Numbered from the stretch's first letter, positions 22,163-33,940 are shown. The stretch is DNA of 64,000 bases from Ancistrus triradiatus (GCA_025084515.1 JAJAGP010000248.1:1-64000); one strand, 5' to 3'. Numbers and translations: made by a program. Notes: generated from the letters alone by a model not told the origin.

Positions 22163-22794
22163 TTCAACACCAGAGAATGTGATTTTCCTGCGGATTCTGC
22201 GATTATTATTGAATAATTAATGAATAAAATAAAGGGTCGGTCGGAACTGACTCTTTGAACCTGAATGAAGTCCCTCGCATTTGCTAAAGCCATGAAACGA
22301 GCTTTCTCACGCTCCTCCCGGAGGGAACCGCCGCCCCTTAAACTGGATATTCAGTATTCACAGGGCACTGCATTTTCTCTGTTTTACTCTGAGCAGATAA
22401 AGTTTAATTAGGTACCAAACCACACTAAGTCTGATAAATCTGTCATGGGTTCCACTTCATTAGACGATTTCGCAGCATGACCAAAACATAACGAGCTCTC
22501 CCGAGATAGCAGCTTTACAATACAGGTATGTTTAATATAGCGAGAGCCCCAGGACCTCTTTATACCAAGATCAATATAGATAAGGACAGGTTTAACGCTC
22601 CAAACACCAAGTATGAGGATAAAAAGCATCAACAGACCCCCAAGAAACTGCTTTTTCAGAAAGGGAACAGGGCAAAAAGGCTGAGACATGCTAAAGCTCC
22701 CAAAGATTGGAATGAAGATCAGTGAAAAAGAGGATTATGGAGTGATGTTTGTCGACAAGGTGTTAGGTATGGTCTAAAATCTAACTGTGGTCCC
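22163..22794. other. No gene recognised
   Basis: Contains no repeat family I can name. The short open frames show no recognisable domain. Confidence 0.4.
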
Positions 22795-23690
22795 CAACCA
22801 CTCCCAGGCCTCTCTATATAATTCCTCCAGCGAGTCTAACCCCAGGGTCTCCTCCCAGCTGGCCGTGCCTGGTACACCTCTGGTGGCAGGCGTTCAGGAG
22901 GCATCCTTGACAGATGCCCGGACCACCTCACCTGGCTCCTCTCAATGCAAAGGAGCAGCAGTTCTACTCCAAGCTCCACCCGGATTGCCGAGCTCCTCAA
23001 CCGATCACAGAGAGTATGCCCAGCAACCTGCCAGAGAAAGCTCATCTGCGATCTCATCCTTTCGGTCATTACCCAGAGTTCATGACCCTAGGTGAGGGTG
23101 GGGATGTAGATCGACCGGTAAAGAGAGCTTTGCTTTATTACCCAGCTCCCTCTTCACTGTACCACTAGGGTCCGGTACAGTCACCGCATTACTGCCGATG
23201 CTGCACCCAACCTACAGTCGATCCCTCTTCCCATCACTCGTGAACAAGACCCCGAGACACTGAACTCCTTCACGTGGGGTAGGTTCTCACCCCCTACCTG
23301 AAGGGAGCATGCCATTTTTTTTCCGGGAAATAACCATGGTCTCAGACACTCGACTGCAAACCGCTCAAGTGAACACTGGAGGCCTCCATGCAAAGAAGCC
23401 AGACAACATCATTCGCAAATAGCAGAAATGATCCCCCCACTGGAAGCCCTCCTGCTATGCCTTGCCACCCTGTCCATGAGTATCAGGAACAGGTGGAGAC
23501 ATGGCACAACCCTGACAGAGTCCAACGGCCACACTGAACAAATCTGACTTACTGCCAAGAAGGCGTACACAACTCTGGTACCCCATACTCCTGGAGCACC
23601 TCCCACATGATGTCTCGGGGAATACGGTCATTTGCCTTCTCCAAATACACAAAGCTATATATATAGTGTTGCATATATACATATAAACAT
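22795..23690 (-). pseudogene. Non-LTR retrotransposon ORF2 C-terminal remnant
   Basis: Minus-strand frames encode, in order but in different frames, degraded RT motifs. They include SVRVVPCLHLFLILMDRVAR (a decayed RQGCPLSPLLF-like block), SLERFAVECL, GRGIDCRLGAASAVMR, HELWVMTERMRS and ERSQVRWSGHLSRMPPERLP. This layout is that of the common fish LINE whose ORF2 ends with a WxGHxxRMP-type motif. Several frameshifts and stops are present and the catalytic YADD motif is not intact. The clade is uncertain. Confidence 0.8.
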
Positions 23691-23767
23691 AAGGGGTAAT
23701 AAAACAGTTCAGAAATCTTGCTCATTATCTGCCTATTTAATTGGATTTTGTCTTTGGAAAGGCAAAG

Positions 23768-23952
23768 GAGAAGTAGTTAGTAGTTAAGGTACTGGACTGT
23801 GCCCACAAGGTCCAGAGTTCAAATCCCACCTCTGCCAAGCTGCCACTGTTGGGTCCAAGAGTAAAGCCCTTAACCCACACCTGATTAGATTGTAAAGTTG
23901 TATCAGTTGTAAGTCTCACTTGATAAGGGCATCTGCTAAGGAAATGTTGCAT
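23768..23952 (+). mobile_element. tRNA-derived SINE S2 copy, near full length
   Basis: Head TTAAGGTACTGGACTGTGCC, B-box-like GAGTTCAAATCCCACC, then GCCAAGCTGCCACTGTTGGG, AAAGCCCTTAACCCACACC and the tail TTGATAAGGGCATCTGCTAA. It is the best copy of S2 here. Confidence 0.8.
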
Positions 23953-24534
23953 GTTCCACAAGTACTTTTGAAATTTTATGAAGTAGATAAATAAATAATT
24001 CACTTTTAGACATAGTTAATGTGAAGACGACTGTTTAAATCACACAGGATGTCTGGAGGAAGAACAAACCTGTAGCTCTTCTGTAATTATTACTGCTCTT
24101 AACTGTATTAAAGAATGAAGAATGACTTTCTAAGGAGAGATGAGCAACTGCTTATAAATTCAAGCTTCCTGGATCTACCAATCCTGATCTGAGAGTCCAG
24201 ACAGGAACACCTCAGCATTCGGGAGGCAGAGGGACGGCGGGGGAACTTAAATAACATCCTAATCTCATTTCATTAAAGACGAATAAAATAATTCAATAAT
24301 CCAAATAGGTTTTAATGTGTTCACGGATTTAATTAGGTTCTGAACCGGGACCCACGAAGGAGCGTAATAAAACAAAGAGCACCACAGAAATACTTTTATA
24401 TTAATTAAGGGCATAAAAAAGAGGCCAAACGGTTCATTGGAGTGCTGGGACAAAGAACCAGAGCGTTAAGACGTGAAAGACAATTCTGCTGTAAGAGAGT
24501 TTATTAATGAAATTAGATTATATATGAAATATAT
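23953..24534. other. No gene recognised
   Basis: AT-rich unique-looking sequence. No repeat family or exon was recognised. Confidence 0.4.
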
Positions 24535-24655
24535 ATAATTTTGGGTGCTCTGCTTGGGTGGGTCTAATATGCCAGCCCACCACCGCAAGGACCCAGGTTT
24601 GAGCTCCAGCGGTGCCTTCTGACCAGGCAATGCAATGTCGGTCCTTACCAAGCCC
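24535..24655 (+). mobile_element. tRNA-like SINE fragment (S3)
   Basis: CCACCGCAAGGACCCAGGTT, TGAGCTCCAGCGGTGCC and TGACCAGGCAATGC form a B-box-like region followed by a GCCAGGCAG-type body. A related fragment is at 25686-25790. Confidence 0.45.
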
Positions 24656-25030
24656 TGCAAGGGGGGTGATCTCTGCTCCCTCAGACGGCACTGCATCAAG
24701 AACCATCATTCATCAATAGCTGATAGAACCACATTTTTACTTTTATCAAGCTATACAATACAGAGTTACATTCACAAATGCCACTTAAAACGTTACTGTG
24801 CTAAAAAGAAGCCTTATGCTAGAACCATGTCCAGAAGCGGAATCAACTCTTCTCGGAGGTATTTGGGATGGACCATCACACAATGGATATGGGGATTGTG
24901 CAAATGGATTCTCCAAGAATGGAGCAAAACAACACCTGAAACACTAAATCACTTGGTATCCTCGGTACAAAAGCATCGTTTAAGTGTTGGGAGAAGGAAT
25001 GAGGTTTCAAAGTGCTAAATGCTTTCATTC
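24656..25030 (+). mobile_element. Tc1-like family B relic, internally deleted
   Basis: Holds GGCACTGCATCAAGAACCAT, CCACTTAAAACGTTACTGTG, ATGTCCAGAAGCGG and TGGGATGGACCATCACACAA. It then jumps to the 3' non-coding part (ACACCTGAAACACTAAATCA, CTTGGTATCC). Confidence 0.8.
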
Positions 25031-25561
25031 GATCAGGTATAAAGTATGTCATCAGCCCAGTAATATCAACACACCTAACGTCGCCTATATAAGGGAACCC
25101 AAGCCCCTCCCTCCTCCACCTCGGTGTATAAATGTGCCTCTGATTAAATGTGACCTGAGGAACATCGTCACTAATTGCCTGTTCCAAACTTTTTCCTTAG
25201 TGCCATAAATTAGAGGCGTGCGTTAGCCGAGCAGAGGGGAAATGTAAATTCTGCTCTTTGTCGTATTCATCATCCTGCTAAAGTAACAGCGCGTTCTGAC
25301 ACATTATTTAAATACAAGTCGGTCATGAAAACTATTTCGCTCGATAATTTGTGGGAAGTAATAAGGGTAATGCAGCGGCGATAACGACAAGGCCGCCTGT
25401 CCTTATTCCTGTGCAAATTTATGGCGCTATCGGGGGTGACCTTAACGTCACGAATACACAACCAGTACAGTACATGCTAAACATATAGCTACACACCAGC
25501 CACACATACACATACAGCTACACATATAAAGATTAGTTTATTTGACGTTGCATCAGCGTAC
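25031..25561. other. Unique non-coding block, enhancer-like
   Basis: No exon. The part 25200-25450 is evenly composed and repeat-free, with TTCTGCTCTTTGTCGTATTC and CTGTGCAAATTTATGGCGC. Candidate conserved element (inference). Confidence 0.4.
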
Positions 25562-25690
25562 ACTTTAGAATAACCGATTAACCTAACACATGGGGAGAAC
25601 ATGCAAACTCCACACAGTCCAAGATCAGGATCGAACCTTTAAAGTTGTGTGCTGACCGCACTAACCACTTTTGCCACTGTGCTGCCAGAA
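25562..25690 (-). mobile_element. S1 SINE head fragment
   Basis: On the minus strand: GGCAGCACAGTGGCAAAAG, GGTTCGATCCTGATC, GTGTGGAGTTTGCATGTTCT and GTTAGGTTAATCGG. Head and part of the body; the tail is missing. Confidence 0.75.
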
Positions 25691-26359
25691 CTTGAGTTAA
25701 AGTCCCAGCTGTGCCATCTGGCCAGGCAGATACCCTGATTGTGTTGAGGGAGTAAAGGCCAATCAGGGGATCATCCCACAGCACTGCAGAGATCTATTTT
25801 CTTATTCTATTTTTCAGTCTTATCGTTAGGATCTTTAGCGGAAACATTAGAACGTTTAATGTGTCATTAGTGAGCTACTAAGCTAAATTATCCTGCCGCA
25901 TTAGAGATTAGCGGGAGCAAATTAAATATTTTTTATGATTATATTTTTGGTGGGATTTAACCCTCCCGCTCACATCACTAAAGAGCATCAGTATTACACA
26001 TGTGAGACGTTCAGTCCTAAGAGGTTAGCTCAGTAGCTGTAACACAGAGCAGGGGGGAAATGACCTGTTTTTGATCCACATGATCGTGGGATTGAGCAGT
26101 ATGGCGTGGGCTCTAATGGAGGCAGTAATGGGTGAGTGGGAGATGCTCAGGGCTAATTAGTGCAAACACCTGTTCTGCATCTGCTTGTCCCAATTCCCCC
26201 CGTCTTTATATCCTGTCTTTAGTTTTTATCTTACAATGAGCAGAGGAGCAAAGAGCCTGCAAAGGCTGAGCTGGCTTCATGATATAAATTTTAATGAATC
26301 TATTTGGTTTTTATTGGTTTCCGGTGATCATTGAATCTGGAAAAGCTTAGAAAAAGACT
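25691..26359. other. SINE S3 fragment then unassigned sequence
   Basis: 25691-25790 has CTTGAGTTAAAGTCCCAGCT, TGGCCAGGCAGATACCCTG and TCATCCCACAGCACTGC, a relative of the fragment at 24535. The rest holds no recognisable gene or repeat. Confidence 0.4.
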
Positions 26360-27003
26360 GGGCCAGGACGGCTTGCCATCATAGCTGGAACAATAAATTC
26401 TGAAATTATAGCAGCAAATTCTAATGGAAAATGTCAGGACATCTGTCCATGAATTGAATCTCAAGAGAAGGTGGATCATGCGCAAGAGAACGCCTTAAGC
26501 ACACAAGCCCGTTCCACCAAAGAATGGTTAAAGAAGAATAAAGTTCATGTTTTGGGAATGGCCAAGTCAAAGTCCCTGACCTAATCCAATGAAAATGCTG
26601 TGGTAAGGACCTGAAGTGAGCAGCCAATGTGAGGAAACCCACCAACATCTCAGAGCTGAAGCTGTTCTGTACGGAGGAATGGGCTAAAATTCCTCCAAGC
26701 CGGTGTGCAGGACTGATCAACAGCTACAGGAAACGCTTAGCTGCAGTTATTGCTGCACAGGGGGGTCACACCAGATACTGAAAGCAAAGGGTCACATACT
26801 TTTGCCACTCACTAATATGTAATATTGGATCATTTTCCTCAATAAAAAAATGACCAAGCATAATGTTTTTGTCTCATTTGTTTAACTGGGTTCTCTTTAT
26901 CTACTTTTAGGACTTGTGTGAAAATCTGATGAGGTTTTAGCTCATATTTATGCAGAAATATAGAAAATTCTAAAGTTTTCATAAACTTTCAAGCACCACT
27001 GTA
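26360..27003 (+). mobile_element. Tc1-like family A relic, 3' half
   Basis: Runs from GGCTTGCCATCATAGCTGG through AAGCCCGTTCCACCAAAGAA, ATGTGAGGAAACCCACCAAC and TGGGCTAAAATTCCTCCAAG. It continues through the inner repeat CACATACTTTTGCCACTCAC to the terminus AAACTTTCAAGCACCACTGT. Single-base indels (for example in TTGGGAATGGCC) break the frame. Confidence 0.9.
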
Positions 27004-27039
27004 GCATGCATGCTCACCTGACAAACCTGCTGCCGCTGC

Positions 27040-27118
27040 AGTCGAGTCGACGTGGGGCGCAGGTCTCTGAGGAACGTTTGCAGCAGCTTGTTGAATCCAT
27101 GCTGTGAAGATTTCAGGC
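27040..27118 (+). mobile_element. Tc1-like family D 3' coding stub
   Basis: TCTCTGAGGAACGTTTGCAG and CAGCTTGTTGAATCCATGC correspond to the family D C-terminus (ISKECFQHLVESMP type). Only about 70 bases remain. Confidence 0.55.
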
Positions 27119-28377
27119 CTTTAACCGGACCGCGTTATCATATAAGGAGATGAACTAGCACGTTTGCGAATGATGAGCCCCCCCGCTGAGAACGGCTGAG
27201 TCGCTTGTTAGTTTTTGATATGTGATGAAGTAAAGACAATTCATGGACCCAGAGTTTGAAGCCCACAGCGTCTCTGCTGCACCGATCTGACTTGCTGCTA
27301 AATGTCCTAATTACGCCCGACTTAATTAGGGCGCATTTGCATGCGCAGATCAATGGTGGCAGGCCTCTCTGTCATTAATGTCATGTAAATGGGCTCGTTT
27401 GTGGGGACAGTGCGTCTTTTATTACAGTCTTCCTGCATTTGTTTACACACTGAAGGCCGAGGGCTTGTTCCTCATCGGGCCCCATTAGCGTCAAGTCAAT
27501 TTATTATCGATAATGAAGCTGTGCCACTTCAGGTAGGCATGGAAATAAACAGAGTCGTCTCACCGGGCGGCCGGAAGTTGCTCTGGTGTGGGCGTCTCCT
27601 CCAGCAGCCTGGGCCGTGATCCGGTCCGGGTTGGACGTAAGCCGATATGAGTGCAGCCTTACTAGGGGCTGTTTAATCCCCCAGTTTGACAGCGTCATCG
27701 GTGAAATAAAACCAGTCTTGATGAACTGCTTCGTTAGCTAATCACAAGTGCAGCTGGAAAGTGTTTACAGAACTATATTACACTGCGCTGCAGCGATCAT
27801 CAGGCGCAAATTAAATTCGAATCAAAACTGCAATATAGAGCTAAGACCGACTGCGAGGGACTTTCTATAAATAAACATTGCGCATTTGAAACGTTTCCTG
27901 GGTGTGCACTTTACTGTAATTATTTTCCATCATCAGGTTATTGTTCTTCGCCCTCGGGTTAATGAGAAGCTCCGGGGTCATGAGATCCACATACAGGAAC
28001 GCAGAACCCAATAATTATTAATGCGTATGACCGGGATCACTGGAGTATCATCATCGCACTTCCTCTGTAATGCAAAAACAAATTAGCAAAGCAATAACAG
28101 CAGAACCGTAAGGCTTCACGGAGGTGCTGACTTAGCAAGCCGGAGGCTTTTTAAGAGGACCGCAATGAAGCAGAGGCACCAGGGTGAAAACCAGATTACT
28201 CTCGCACTTAAAAAAAAGACTAGATGGAATCAGAAAGCAGTGAAACGAGAGACTGGAAAGAGCCAGGGGTCAAAATGGGAGATCACAAGGGAGCAAATCC
28301 AAAAACTATATTCTGTCTGAGACAGGCAAAGTAAAGAGTGTCACAGAAAGACTCTGAGGTCTGGTTGATAAACTTAA
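27119..28377. other. Unique non-coding block, enhancer-like
   Basis: No repeat family and no convincing exon. Homeodomain-type TAATTA/TTAATTAG sites and an ATTTGCAT octamer cluster lie at 27306-27346. 27700-28070 also reads as balanced unique sequence. Candidate regulatory DNA. Confidence 0.45.
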
Positions 28378-28470
28378 ATATAACATCCAGGCTCCCTAAG
28401 CAGGTTGGGTCTCTTTTTGAGTCTTTATCCTCCCAAAGTTTCTTCCTTGTAACCTTTTGTACATAAGGAT
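28378..28470 (+). repeat. Fish LINE/SINE 3' tail repeat, partial (E3)
   Basis: AACATCCAGGCTCCCTAAGC, AGGTTGGGTCTCTTTTTGAG and CTCCCAAAGTTTCTTCC. The A/T tail end is missing. Confidence 0.7.
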
Positions 28471-28499
28471 ATTTTAACGCACTTTTCACGCATTTGCTG

Positions 28500-29480
28500 T
28501 CATTTCAAAATTCTCCACACATTCTGTACTGGGGACATGTCCAAAAATACTGGACGTCCCTGGAAAACATGTCGTCCTAAAGGCAGCTTATGTTGCTCTA
28601 AAATCTCAGTGTACTTTTCTACATTGATGCTGCATCACAGAAATGGAAATGACCTTTAGCCTCCAGGGCCCTGACCCAACCCCATACCATGACAGAGCTT
28701 GGTTTTTGGACCTGTTCCTCAGAACAGTCTGGATGTTCCTTTTCTTTTTGTCTTTGTTCCAAAAAAGATCTGTTATACTGATGGGTCTGAGCACAATCCC
28801 CACGTCTACTGTGTGATGGTCCATCCCAGATGCCTCCGACGCCGCTTCTGGACATGGTTATAACATAAGGCTTCTTTTTAGCACAGTTACGTTTTAAGTG
28901 GTATGTGTGAATGTAACTCTGTATTGTAGAGCTTGATAAAGGTTTGATAAAGGAATCCCTTGTCCATGTGGTTCTATCAGCTATTGATGGAAGATGGTTC
29001 TTGATACAGTGCCGTCTGAGGGAGCGGAGATCACCCCTCTTCAGTTTAGACTTGTGCCCTTACCCTTTATGCACTGAAATTCCTCCAAATTCCTTGAATC
29101 CTTTATTGCTATTATGCACTGTAGAGGGAGAAATATGTAAATCCCTTCCAATTTGTCTTTGAGGAACATTGTTCTTAAACATTTCAATCATTTTCTCACA
29201 CATATGTTCATAAAAGACTCAGGATACTGCTTTTGTACCAAATCATGATTAGAACCACTTGTTGACATCACATCATTATTTAGTTTTTTATCAAATTCCT
29301 CCCCTTAAATTGACTCTGTCCCAACATTTTTGGGACTGTATTGGAGATGTGAAATGAAGGAATGAATGTTTATTAACAAATGAAAAGAGGTTGACCAGAA
29401 AGACATGAAATTGGCTCATACTGTCAGCAGTGAAATAAAAGTAAACATTTTTTCCTCATACTGTCCCAGCTTTAACTCGT
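28500..29480 (-). mobile_element. Tc1-like family B relic, longest copy
   Basis: On the minus strand the order is the left-terminal region (GTTTATTAACAAATGAAAAG), N-terminal coding (GGATTTACATATTTCTCCCT), then PYVITMSRSGV-type sequence around 28830-28870. RSFLEQRQKEKEHPDCSEEQ then VQKPSSVMVWGWVRA follow, and the copy runs toward the catalytic region where it is cut (about 28500-28560). Stops and frameshifts occur throughout. It is the longest family B copy in the window but lacks a complete catalytic domain. Confidence 0.85.
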
Positions 29481-29482
29481 GT

Positions 29483-29510
29483 GAAGGGTTCACAAACTTT
29501 CTAGAGACTA
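29483..29510 (+). mobile_element. Tc1-like family A terminal stub
   Basis: GAAGGGTTCACAAACTTTCT matches the family A 3' end. It abuts a family B copy. Confidence 0.5.
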
Positions 29511-30479
29511 TAAGTGCACAGCCATATGGGCTTAAACAGAGCATGTTCTAATCGATTTGAAATGCTCAGTATTTAATCGCGTCTCCTTAAAACCAGCCTG
29601 ATTGCTCTGTTTCGGGAATGTTATCATATCAAATCTTGACGCCTTCTGGAGAACTTCTGTTCCTGACGTCAACTGCATGTTCGCTAATCCCCTCATACCC
29701 CCTGGGGCTCATTTACCAGACTTCACTGCAGCCCATAAAGTCATTCAGCTCTAATTGAAGAGGGAGATGGTGAGGAGGAGGTGACGAGAGGGTGTTAAAA
29801 ACATTACCGAAACGTTTATGGCTGCAAAATACTAGAAAGTTAATAAACTTTGCATATTCATATGTTCATGATCTCAGAGCTCTTCATCCTCGTCATCTGA
29901 AAGCATAAAACGCACAGGTTTGTCTTTGCCGAGCTGGACCGGGTCATTGGAGGATTAGGTGTAGTTATTACACATAATGAACACCTGCAAAGGTTTAAAG
30001 TGCTGCTCCTGCAATGTGGCATGGCTAACGATCCCTGGTTTATTGTGCGTGCTTCGTTTTACGACTTATGGACGCAGAGCTTCATTTAAAGGCGCATCCT
30101 CTTCATAAAGGGGTTTTTAAATTATTCACAGCTGAAACTCTGTAATAAGGAGAGCAGAAGTGGATCACGGATTCGCATCCTGTTCATTTCCTCTAATGTC
30201 AGGAGATGGTTTGGCATTAACTCTAGCAATAGAGGAGAACCTGGTGCTTACCAAACCCTTCTTGGATAATTGTAGGAGAATCTATGGAGGCTTTAACATC
30301 CTGAAATATTGAAGCATCACCAGGAACAAGGGTTTGGCTTGAAATAGTACCTCAGCAATCACCAGGTAACATGATAGACATCAGATGTTGATCATATCAT
30401 TATGGATCCGCCGCTGTACTTAACAGTGAGCAGCAGACAATGGAGGTTAGAGACCAGAGTTCCTCCTCCAAACTACTAG
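29511..30479. other. Unique non-coding block
   Basis: No repeat family was recognised in 29520-30180 (evenly composed, enhancer-like). 30200-30480 may contain transposon-derived sequence that I cannot assign. Confidence 0.4.
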
Positions 30480-30712
30480 CTGAAAGACTCAATCACTTGG
30501 TATCCTCTGTGATAAAACGTCTTTTAAGTGTGGTGAAAAGGAATGGAAACTTTATAAAGTGGTAAATGCTTTACCGTCCCATTTTTTGGAATGTGTTGCA
30601 GGCCTGAAATGCAGGAATGGATGTTTATTAACATTTGGAATTAAATAAAAGTCAAAGTATTTTCCTGTATTATACTGTCCCAACTTTTTCTGATTTGGGT
30701 TTGTTAAAAATG
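30480..30712 (+). mobile_element. Tc1-like family B 3' end
   Basis: CAATCACTTGGTATCCTCTG, TTTTTTGGAATGTGTTGCAG, GGATGTTTATTAACATT and the terminus CTGTCCCAACTTTTTCTGAT (TTGGGTTTGT). Confidence 0.85.
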
Positions 30713-32307
30713 AAAGTTTTGAAATCATCAGGCGTGAATGTGATTGAAAATCCACCTTGAACGTTAGAATAGTTTAGAGCTGGACGAGTTCTGTTAAAGT
30801 GCAAGAGCGAAAATACATTTAGCCGCTACAAAAACGTTTAAGGACGGCAATTTAACATTGAATAAAAACTCAACTTGCAGAAATGTCATATTTAACTTTG
30901 TTCCCTGCGGGTTGTGTAACGTCTGCATTTGGAAAATCAACAAAACTAGTAATTTAGCCAAAACTATTGCGTGAGACTGCGCAGTGTGTGTGTGTCACTT
31001 AAGTAAAGAAACATGCTTTTTCCTGGAACCTAAAACGATCAGCATATTAAACAGAGGCGGCTAATATGGCTGTTTCATCTCCTTTCATTTATGGCGTCGA
31101 GCCGGAGTGCGGCCGCACATACATCAGAAAGTTTTAGACAGTGAGTCAAAGGCGTCTTCCATTTCCGCGCTGCGTCTTCCCCCAGCGTGAAGTTTCAATC
31201 AGACGCTTTTTATTCAGATGTTTAGACTTCATTAGTGGCGGTTTTTCCGGCGACGCCTGATGAAGGTGGCGGGAAGAGCCAGCTCGTGTTTCGGTTTCAT
31301 TTCGTTGCGTGATTGTGGCGCGCACCGGGACGTTCGAGGCGCTCGGGGGGAAGAGCCGAGCGGCGTTTTTGTTTTGTATTAAGGCCGAGCGCGGCGTGAC
31401 ATCCAAATCAGACATCGGATATTATAGAGGCTTGCTTGAAGGCCATTTTCCACAGCACCATTAGCAGAGTAAAAATCACATCCGTGGAGTCCGGGACGCA
31501 CCAGACAGCGGTCTAGACGAGCCCTATGAACCATCTGCGCCCACCAATCCGTCCCTGGCTGTTTAAGTGAGACTCTGCAGGCTCTGTTTCCAGCTGGGAT
31601 CAGATATAAACGTCCATCCGTTTGTGTGTGTGAGTGTGTGTAGCACCCCAGATCTCTAGTTGTGGCTTTTTCTGCACATCCACATCTCATTCTCCGTCTC
31701 CTCGGCTGGCAAAAATTGAGGTTTGTGAAGGTCGTTATCGAGAAGTGGTGTCTTATTACAGTCTGTGACCTTCACCTCAGGCCACTGGCTCTGTCCTCGC
31801 CTCTTTCTTATTTAATGTGGAGACAGGATGTGTGTATTCTCATGTGTGTGTGTGGCCCAAAAAGAAAACCTCCTAGCTATTTTCCTGTGCTCTTTATCAC
31901 TAGATGCTCTCGTCGCTGTCTGCCTGGGTTCATCCTGTCCCCGAGGGCTGAAGAAAGACGACCGCATCATGATGACACATCTCATAGCGGCAGATGGGAA
32001 GCGGGAATGAGAATTACTACATACAAATATGATCCATTCTTCAGCGCAGAAGGGTGTCGTGACTCAGTCGGGCAACTCAATTTACTGCCTCCAAACAAAT
32101 TTGATTGATTTTTAGTTGCGAACACACAACAGTCAAGTTCCCGCTCAACAAAACACGGGTTAAGGCATCGGCGCAACACTGCTGCGTTTCTTTTATCTTC
32201 CGCTACTCGAGGACGTTAAGAGCATGCTGTCTGATTTCACATTTCAACCTGGGTCTTATCTTCCAGGGATATTTTCTCGCCGTCGTCTCCTCTGACTTAT
32301 CACTAAG
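30713..32307. other. Long unique non-coding block, partly GC-rich
   Basis: 30950-31560 is the most GC-rich part of the window, with GGCGCGCACCGGGACGTTCG and GCGAGCCGAGCGGCG-like runs. A 103-codon minus frame (31379-31690) and a 148-codon plus frame (31662-32108) exist. Neither shows a domain, and composition alone explains them. No repeat family is recognised. It could be a regulatory region or CpG-rich element. Confidence 0.4.
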
Positions 32308-33190
32308 AGTATTAGGTGCCACTTTATTATATTCCAGGTTAGATACCTCTTTTGCCTTCAGAACTGCCTTAGTTCTTCATGGCATGGATTCAACAAGGTG
32401 CTGGAAACATTCCTCAGAAATTTTGGTCCATATCATGTTCAAGAAACCAGTTTAAGCTGAATTAGCCATCATAATATGATACACTGTGCTTATAAAGGGG
32501 TGCACATGGTCAGAAATGATACTTAGGTAGGCTGTGGGGTTTAAACGATGCTCAGTTGGTATTAAGAGGCGCAAAGTGTGCTAAGAAAATGCCCCCACAC
32601 CATTACACCAAAACCAGCCTCAACTGTTGATCCAAGGCTGAATGGATCCATGCTTTCAGGTTGTTTATGACAGATTCTGATCCAACCATCCGAATGAAGC
32701 AGCAGAAATTGAGACTCATCAGACCAGGTGACGTTTTTCTAATCTTCTATTGTCCAATTTTGGTGAGCCCGTGTGAATTATAGCCTCAGTTGCCTGTTCT
32801 TAGCTGACAGGAGTAACACTTGTTGCTGCTGTAGCCCATCTGCTTCAAGGTTTGACATGTTGTTCATTAGAGTTGCTCTTCTGCATACCTCAGTTGTAAC
32901 GAGTGGTTATTTGAGTTACAAGAGAACTGCCCTAATGGATATCTTCTCTTTTTCAGACCATTCCCTGTAAACCCTAGAGATGGCGCTGTGTGTGAAAATC
33001 CCAGTAGATCAGCTGTTTTTGAAATACTCAGGTCAACAACTATTTAAGTCACTTAAATCACCTTTCTTTGTCATTGTGATGCATGGTTTGATTCAGCAGC
33101 TCGTCGTGATCATGTCTACATGCCTAAATGCATTGGGTTGCTGCCATCTGATTGGCTGATTAGAAATTTGCGTTAAAAGCAGTTGAACAT
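32308..33190 (-). mobile_element. Tc1-like family D, internally deleted, near both ends
   Basis: The left end carries TTAGGTGCCACTTTATTATA, the known family terminus. The minus-strand reading then gives the C-terminal coding end (CAACAAGGTGCTGGAAACAT, reverse), a gap, and GGGTGCACATGGTCAGAAAT (YLSIVADHVHPF type). The middle and N-terminal parts up to CCCTAGAGATGGCGCTG follow. The right end (CATGTCTACATGCCTAAATG, ATTGGCTGATTAGAAATTT) is the other terminus region. Stops and small deletions are throughout. Confidence 0.85.
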
Positions 33191-33204
33191 GTCATCTCTC
33201 ACTG

Positions 33205-33940
33205 AACAGTCTCTCATCTGAAACTCGTAGAGAAAACATTACCAGGACAGCCTTTTTCTTCCTCCCTAGAACCATCGCTAAACTAAGACATATAGCAGAT
33301 GCTGAGAAAGTAGTTCATGCTTTTATTAGCTCTAGCTTGGACTCTGGTAACGCAGTGCTTTCTGGAAATGCTTACATAAGCTTTGGACAGTCCAAAAAGC
33401 AGCAGCTCCAGTTCTCACCAGGAGTAGAAAGTGTGATCACTGTTTGAAGCTCACTTCATTTTTCCTTGGTTATTAAAAAATGCTACTGACACATAAATGG
33501 ACTCACCCCACAGTACCTGAGTGAAGTCCATTACAATCCACCATGTTCAGCAGGATAGTTATCAGTACCGCAGGGGCCAGAGCTTTAAAAGAGTCTTTAA
33601 AACTAAGCTTACGACTTACTTCTTTAGTCAGGGATCTTGCTAACAGAACCTCTTTTAGATAAAGGTGCAGATCTGGGGTCAATGGGCGTAGAGAACTTCT
33701 GTAGGCTGAGGGTTTGTGATAGTGGAGAGGTCACTTGCTTGGGTCGGTGTTCCCTCATGTCTGTGTCACATTCTGGCTCTCTCTTCTAGTTTTTCTGTAA
33801 TAGCTAAAGCTGTCAGACATATCTGTAGTCAGCTACGGAGTCACCAAGGTCCAGACCTCAGTAATTTAGTGTCAAAACTAATGGTTGAAACAAAATACAA
33901 CTGGAGGTTGAGAAATCAGAGAAGAATGCATGCTTAATTC
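33205..33940 (+). pseudogene. L2/CR1-like LINE remnant (ORF2 C-terminus and 3' flank)
   Basis: Plus-strand translation across frames shows decayed forms of the fish LINE C-terminal domain. Near 33280-33420 the patterns are AKLRHIADAEKVVHAFISSS-like, QKAAAPVLTRSRKCDH and THPTVPE. Near 33590-33650 is SFKESLKLSLRLTSLVR, the usual F-K-S-x-L-K-T terminus in degraded form. Several stops are present. Confidence 0.7.

Noticed and set aside
23768..23800. tRNA gene
   Set aside because: A tRNA-like head is present, but it is followed by SINE body and tail and lacks a full cloverleaf, so it is a SINE.
31379..31690. 103-codon minus-strand open frame
   Set aside because: Same GC-rich region, no domain, no start context.
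31662..32108. 148-codon plus-strand open frame in a GC-rich block
   Set aside because: No domain recognised and composition bias makes stops rare. A single continuous frame without conservation evidence is not enough to call a gene.
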